Part shown: piece after piece, positions 12,614 through 13,942 of the stretch | How positions within the stretch are numbered: the stretch's first letter is position 1 | Layout: the number at the start of each line of letters is the position of its first letter | Origin: an uncultured Collinsella sp. | Lineage (GTDB): Bacteria > Actinomycetota > Coriobacteriia > Coriobacteriales > Coriobacteriaceae | Assembly (NCBI GenBank): GCA_902493895.1 | Contig: CABUQW010000042.1 | Span: forward strand, 1 to 13,942 | DNA length: 13,942 nucleotides | Reading direction: 5' to 3' | Made by a program: the position numbers and the translations under genes | Notes under the pieces: model-generated | The model's database searches: none | Seen by the model: only the letters and a program-made list of their open reading frames with translations | Told to the model about the DNA's origin: nothing

Positions 12614-13762
12614 CTACTCGTCGTCATCATCGAGCATGGCGGAACCATCGATGGCGTAAAGCTCGTCAAACTCCTCAGGCGCAGGCTGATCGGTCAGCTC
12701 GACCTCGGACGGAGCATCGTCATCAAACTCAAGCCCGCAGGCAAGGCGGACCTTATGCTCAATCTCATCGGCGCAATCGGGGTGTTCGCGCAGGAAAGCC
12801 TTGGCGGCCTCGCGACCGTTGCCGAGCTTGTCCTCGCCATAGGCAAACCAGGAGCCCATCTTCTTGCAGATGCCGCACTCGACAGCCATGTCCAGAATCG
12901 AGCCCTCCTTAGAGATGCCCGTACCGTACATGATGTCGAACTCAGCAGAACGGAACGGAGCTGCCACCTTGTTCTTAACGACCTTGGCGCGCACGCGGTT
13001 ACCGATAACCTCGTCCTTAAGCTTAATGCTGTCGATACGACGAATGTCGATACGCACCGAAGAGAAGAACTTAAGGGCGCGGCCGCCCGTCGTAGTCTCG
13101 GGGTTGCCGAACATGACGCCGATCTTCTCACGCAGCTGGTTAATGAAGATGCACGTCGTGTTGGACTTGGACAGCGAGCCGGCGAGCTTGCGAAGAGCTT
13201 GGCTCATCAGGCGAGCCTGAAGACCGACCGTAGTGTCGCCGATTTCTCCCTCGATCTCGGCACGCGGGGTCAGCGCGGCGACGGAGTCGACGACGATGGC
13301 ATCGATGGCGCCGGAACGCACGAGCATGTCAACGATCTCGAGCGCCTGCTCACCCGTATCGGGCTGGGAAATGAGCACCTCGTCGATATCCACGCCGATG
13401 CGCGCGGCATACGTGGGATCGAGCGCGTGCTCGGCATCGATAAATGCCACAACGCCACCCATTGCCTGGGCCTCGGCCAGGATCTCGAGCGAAAGCGTCG
13501 TCTTACCGGAGGACTCGGGACCGTAGATCTCGACGATTCGGCCGCGCGGCACGCCGCCGATACCCAGCGCGGCATCGAGGGCCAGGGCGCCCGTGGGAAT
13601 GGCCTCGACCTCGAGCTCGGGACCACCGTCGCCGTACCTCATGATGGAACCCTGGCCGAATTTCTTCTCGATCTCGGCCTTGGTGGTGGCGATCATCTCA
13701 TCGCGCTCTTTACCCGTCGTGCGAGCATGAACGGTACGTACGGGACCTGAATTCTTGGCCAT
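12614..13762 (-). CDS. recA: Recombinase RecA
   Basis: RecA forms filaments on single-stranded DNA, exchanges strands and stimulates LexA self-cleavage. The 382-residue protein has the N-terminal EKKFGQGSIMRYGD (32-45), Walker A GPESSGKTT (81-89), the catalytic Glu in FIDAEHALD (E111), Walker B AIVVDS (155-160), the DNA-binding L2 loop FGNPETTTGGRAL (218-230), and an acidic tail ending SAMLDDDDE. No intein is present. The frame is open to 13783, but ATG 13762 (MAKNSGPVRT) is chosen because GAGGAGG precedes it. A promoter with a LexA box in its spacer lies 31 bases upstream. recX follows after 11 bases. Confidence 0.98.
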   Translation of the reverse strand: MAKNSGPVRTVHARTTGKERDEMIATTKAEIEKKFGQGSIMRYGDGGPELEVEAIPTGALALDAALGIGGVPRGRIVEIYGPESSGKTTLSLEILAEAQAMGGVVAFIDAEHALDPTYAARIGVDIDEVLISQPDTGEQALEIVDMLVRSGAIDAIVVDSVAALTPRAEIEGEIGDTTVGLQARLMSQALRKLAGSLSKSNTTCIFINQLREKIGVMFGNPETTTGGRALKFFSSVRIDIRRIDSIKLKDEVIGNRVRAKVVKNKVAAPFRSAEFDIMYGTGISKEGSILDMAVECGICKKMGSWFAYGEDKLGNGREAAKAFLREHPDCADEIEHKVRLACGLEFDDDAPSEVELTDQPAPEEFDELYAIDGSAMLDDDDE

Positions 13763-13792
13763 GAATAGCCCTCCTCTTAACAACCTGCATCG

Positions 13793-13821
13793 ATAATAAA
13801 CGAACGGCTGTTCGTGGTCAA
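13793..13821 (-). promoter_or_regulatory. recA promoter
   Basis: Read leftward, -35 TTGACC (complement of 13816-13821) and -10 TATTAT (complement of 13793-13798) are exactly 17 bases apart. The LexA box fills the spacer, so LexA binding directly excludes RNA polymerase. Transcription would start near 13786, giving a leader of about 24 bases. Confidence 0.85.
13801..13814. promoter_or_regulatory. LexA box of recA (CGAACGGCTGTTCG)
   Basis: CGAAC-N4-GTTCG is fully symmetric, the best match of the four LexA boxes in the window, and sits between the -10 and -35 of recA. Confidence 0.92.
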
Positions 13822-13863
13822 CCGTTCAGGCCAATCATATGCAGGCGGTCTTTCCAAAACCCA

Positions 13864-13914
13864 ACCAAACGCCGACCAAACACTGACCAAATGCTTGACC
13901 ACAAAGGACCAAAT
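13864..13914. repeat. Helically phased ACC(A) direct repeats upstream of recA
   Basis: Five copies of ACCAAA or close variants (ACCAAAC, ACCAAAC, ACCAAAT, ACCACAA, ACCAAAT) begin at 13864, 13875, 13886, 13898 and 13908. The steps are 11, 11, 12 and 10 bases, close to one DNA turn. Such spacing is typical of binding sites for a regulator lying along one face of the helix. They lie 43 bases upstream of the recA -35 and just before a possible plus-strand start at 13915. Confidence 0.55.
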
Positions 13915-13942
13915 ATGAACAAGGCAGGCAAAAATACATCTA
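13915..13942 (+). CDS. Possible start of a plus-strand gene (nine codons in window)
   Basis: ATG 13915 opens MNKAGKNTS and stays open to the right edge. AAAGGA at 13903-13908 is a good ribosome site at six bases spacing. Nine codons are too few to identify anything; it would be divergent from recA. The ribosome site overlaps the last phased repeats, so those repeats would then be in its leader. Confidence 0.3.

Noticed and set aside
12755..13750. Long plus-strand open frame opposite recA (331 codons)
   Set aside because: A codon-bias shadow of recA; the product resembles no family and there is no convincing start context.

Overview
The window reads as a chromosomal core region of an actinobacterium, most likely of the class Coriobacteriia (Collinsella or a relative). 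This is inferred from gene order and protein style, not from a database match. A LysM membrane protein divergent from lexA and followed by nrdR is an arrangement known from Actinobacteria such as Mycobacterium and Corynebacterium. The order recA, recX, rny, (one gene), spoVS, miaB resembles Bacillus, and such a mixture fits Coriobacteriia. No phage, plasmid, transposase, CRISPR or tRNA was seen.

Layout. Positions 1-277 (minus) hold the N-terminus of thioredoxin reductase, divergent from a plus-strand GT28/MGDG-synthase-like glycosyltransferase (395-1696). A 394-base convergent gap (1697-2090) follows. It is packed with inverted repeats, including two copies of one palindromic element in opposite orientation and a probable terminator for the operon arriving from the right. 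That operon (minus) is a LysM membrane protein, nrdR and dut. It diverges from lexA plus an HGSNAT-like membrane acyltransferase (plus, 3647-4995) across an intergenic region with three LexA boxes.

From 4980 to 11652 a long minus-strand cluster reads rny, a MutL-like GHKL ATPase, spoVS, miaB, miaA, hflX. The last three genes are joined by TAATG overlaps, and a good promoter lies upstream of rny at 11819-11847. Further right is recA-recX (minus), whose promoter has a LexA box exactly in its -35/-10 spacer. Upstream of recA lies a set of five ACC(A)-type repeats about 11 bp apart, and possibly the first codons of a plus-strand gene at the window edge.

How it works together. Four LexA boxes tie recA-recX, lexA-acyltransferase and LysM-nrdR-dut into an SOS regulon: recombination and its modulator, the repressor, a probable division inhibitor, and two dNTP-pool genes. 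The rny cluster covers RNA decay, tRNA A37 modification (MiaA then MiaB) and ribosome rescue (HflX). The most unusual features are the paired palindromic elements at 1710-2077, the 12-bp inverted repeat over the nrdR start, the MutL-like ATPase in the place where Bacillus has ymdB, and the phased repeats upstream of recA.
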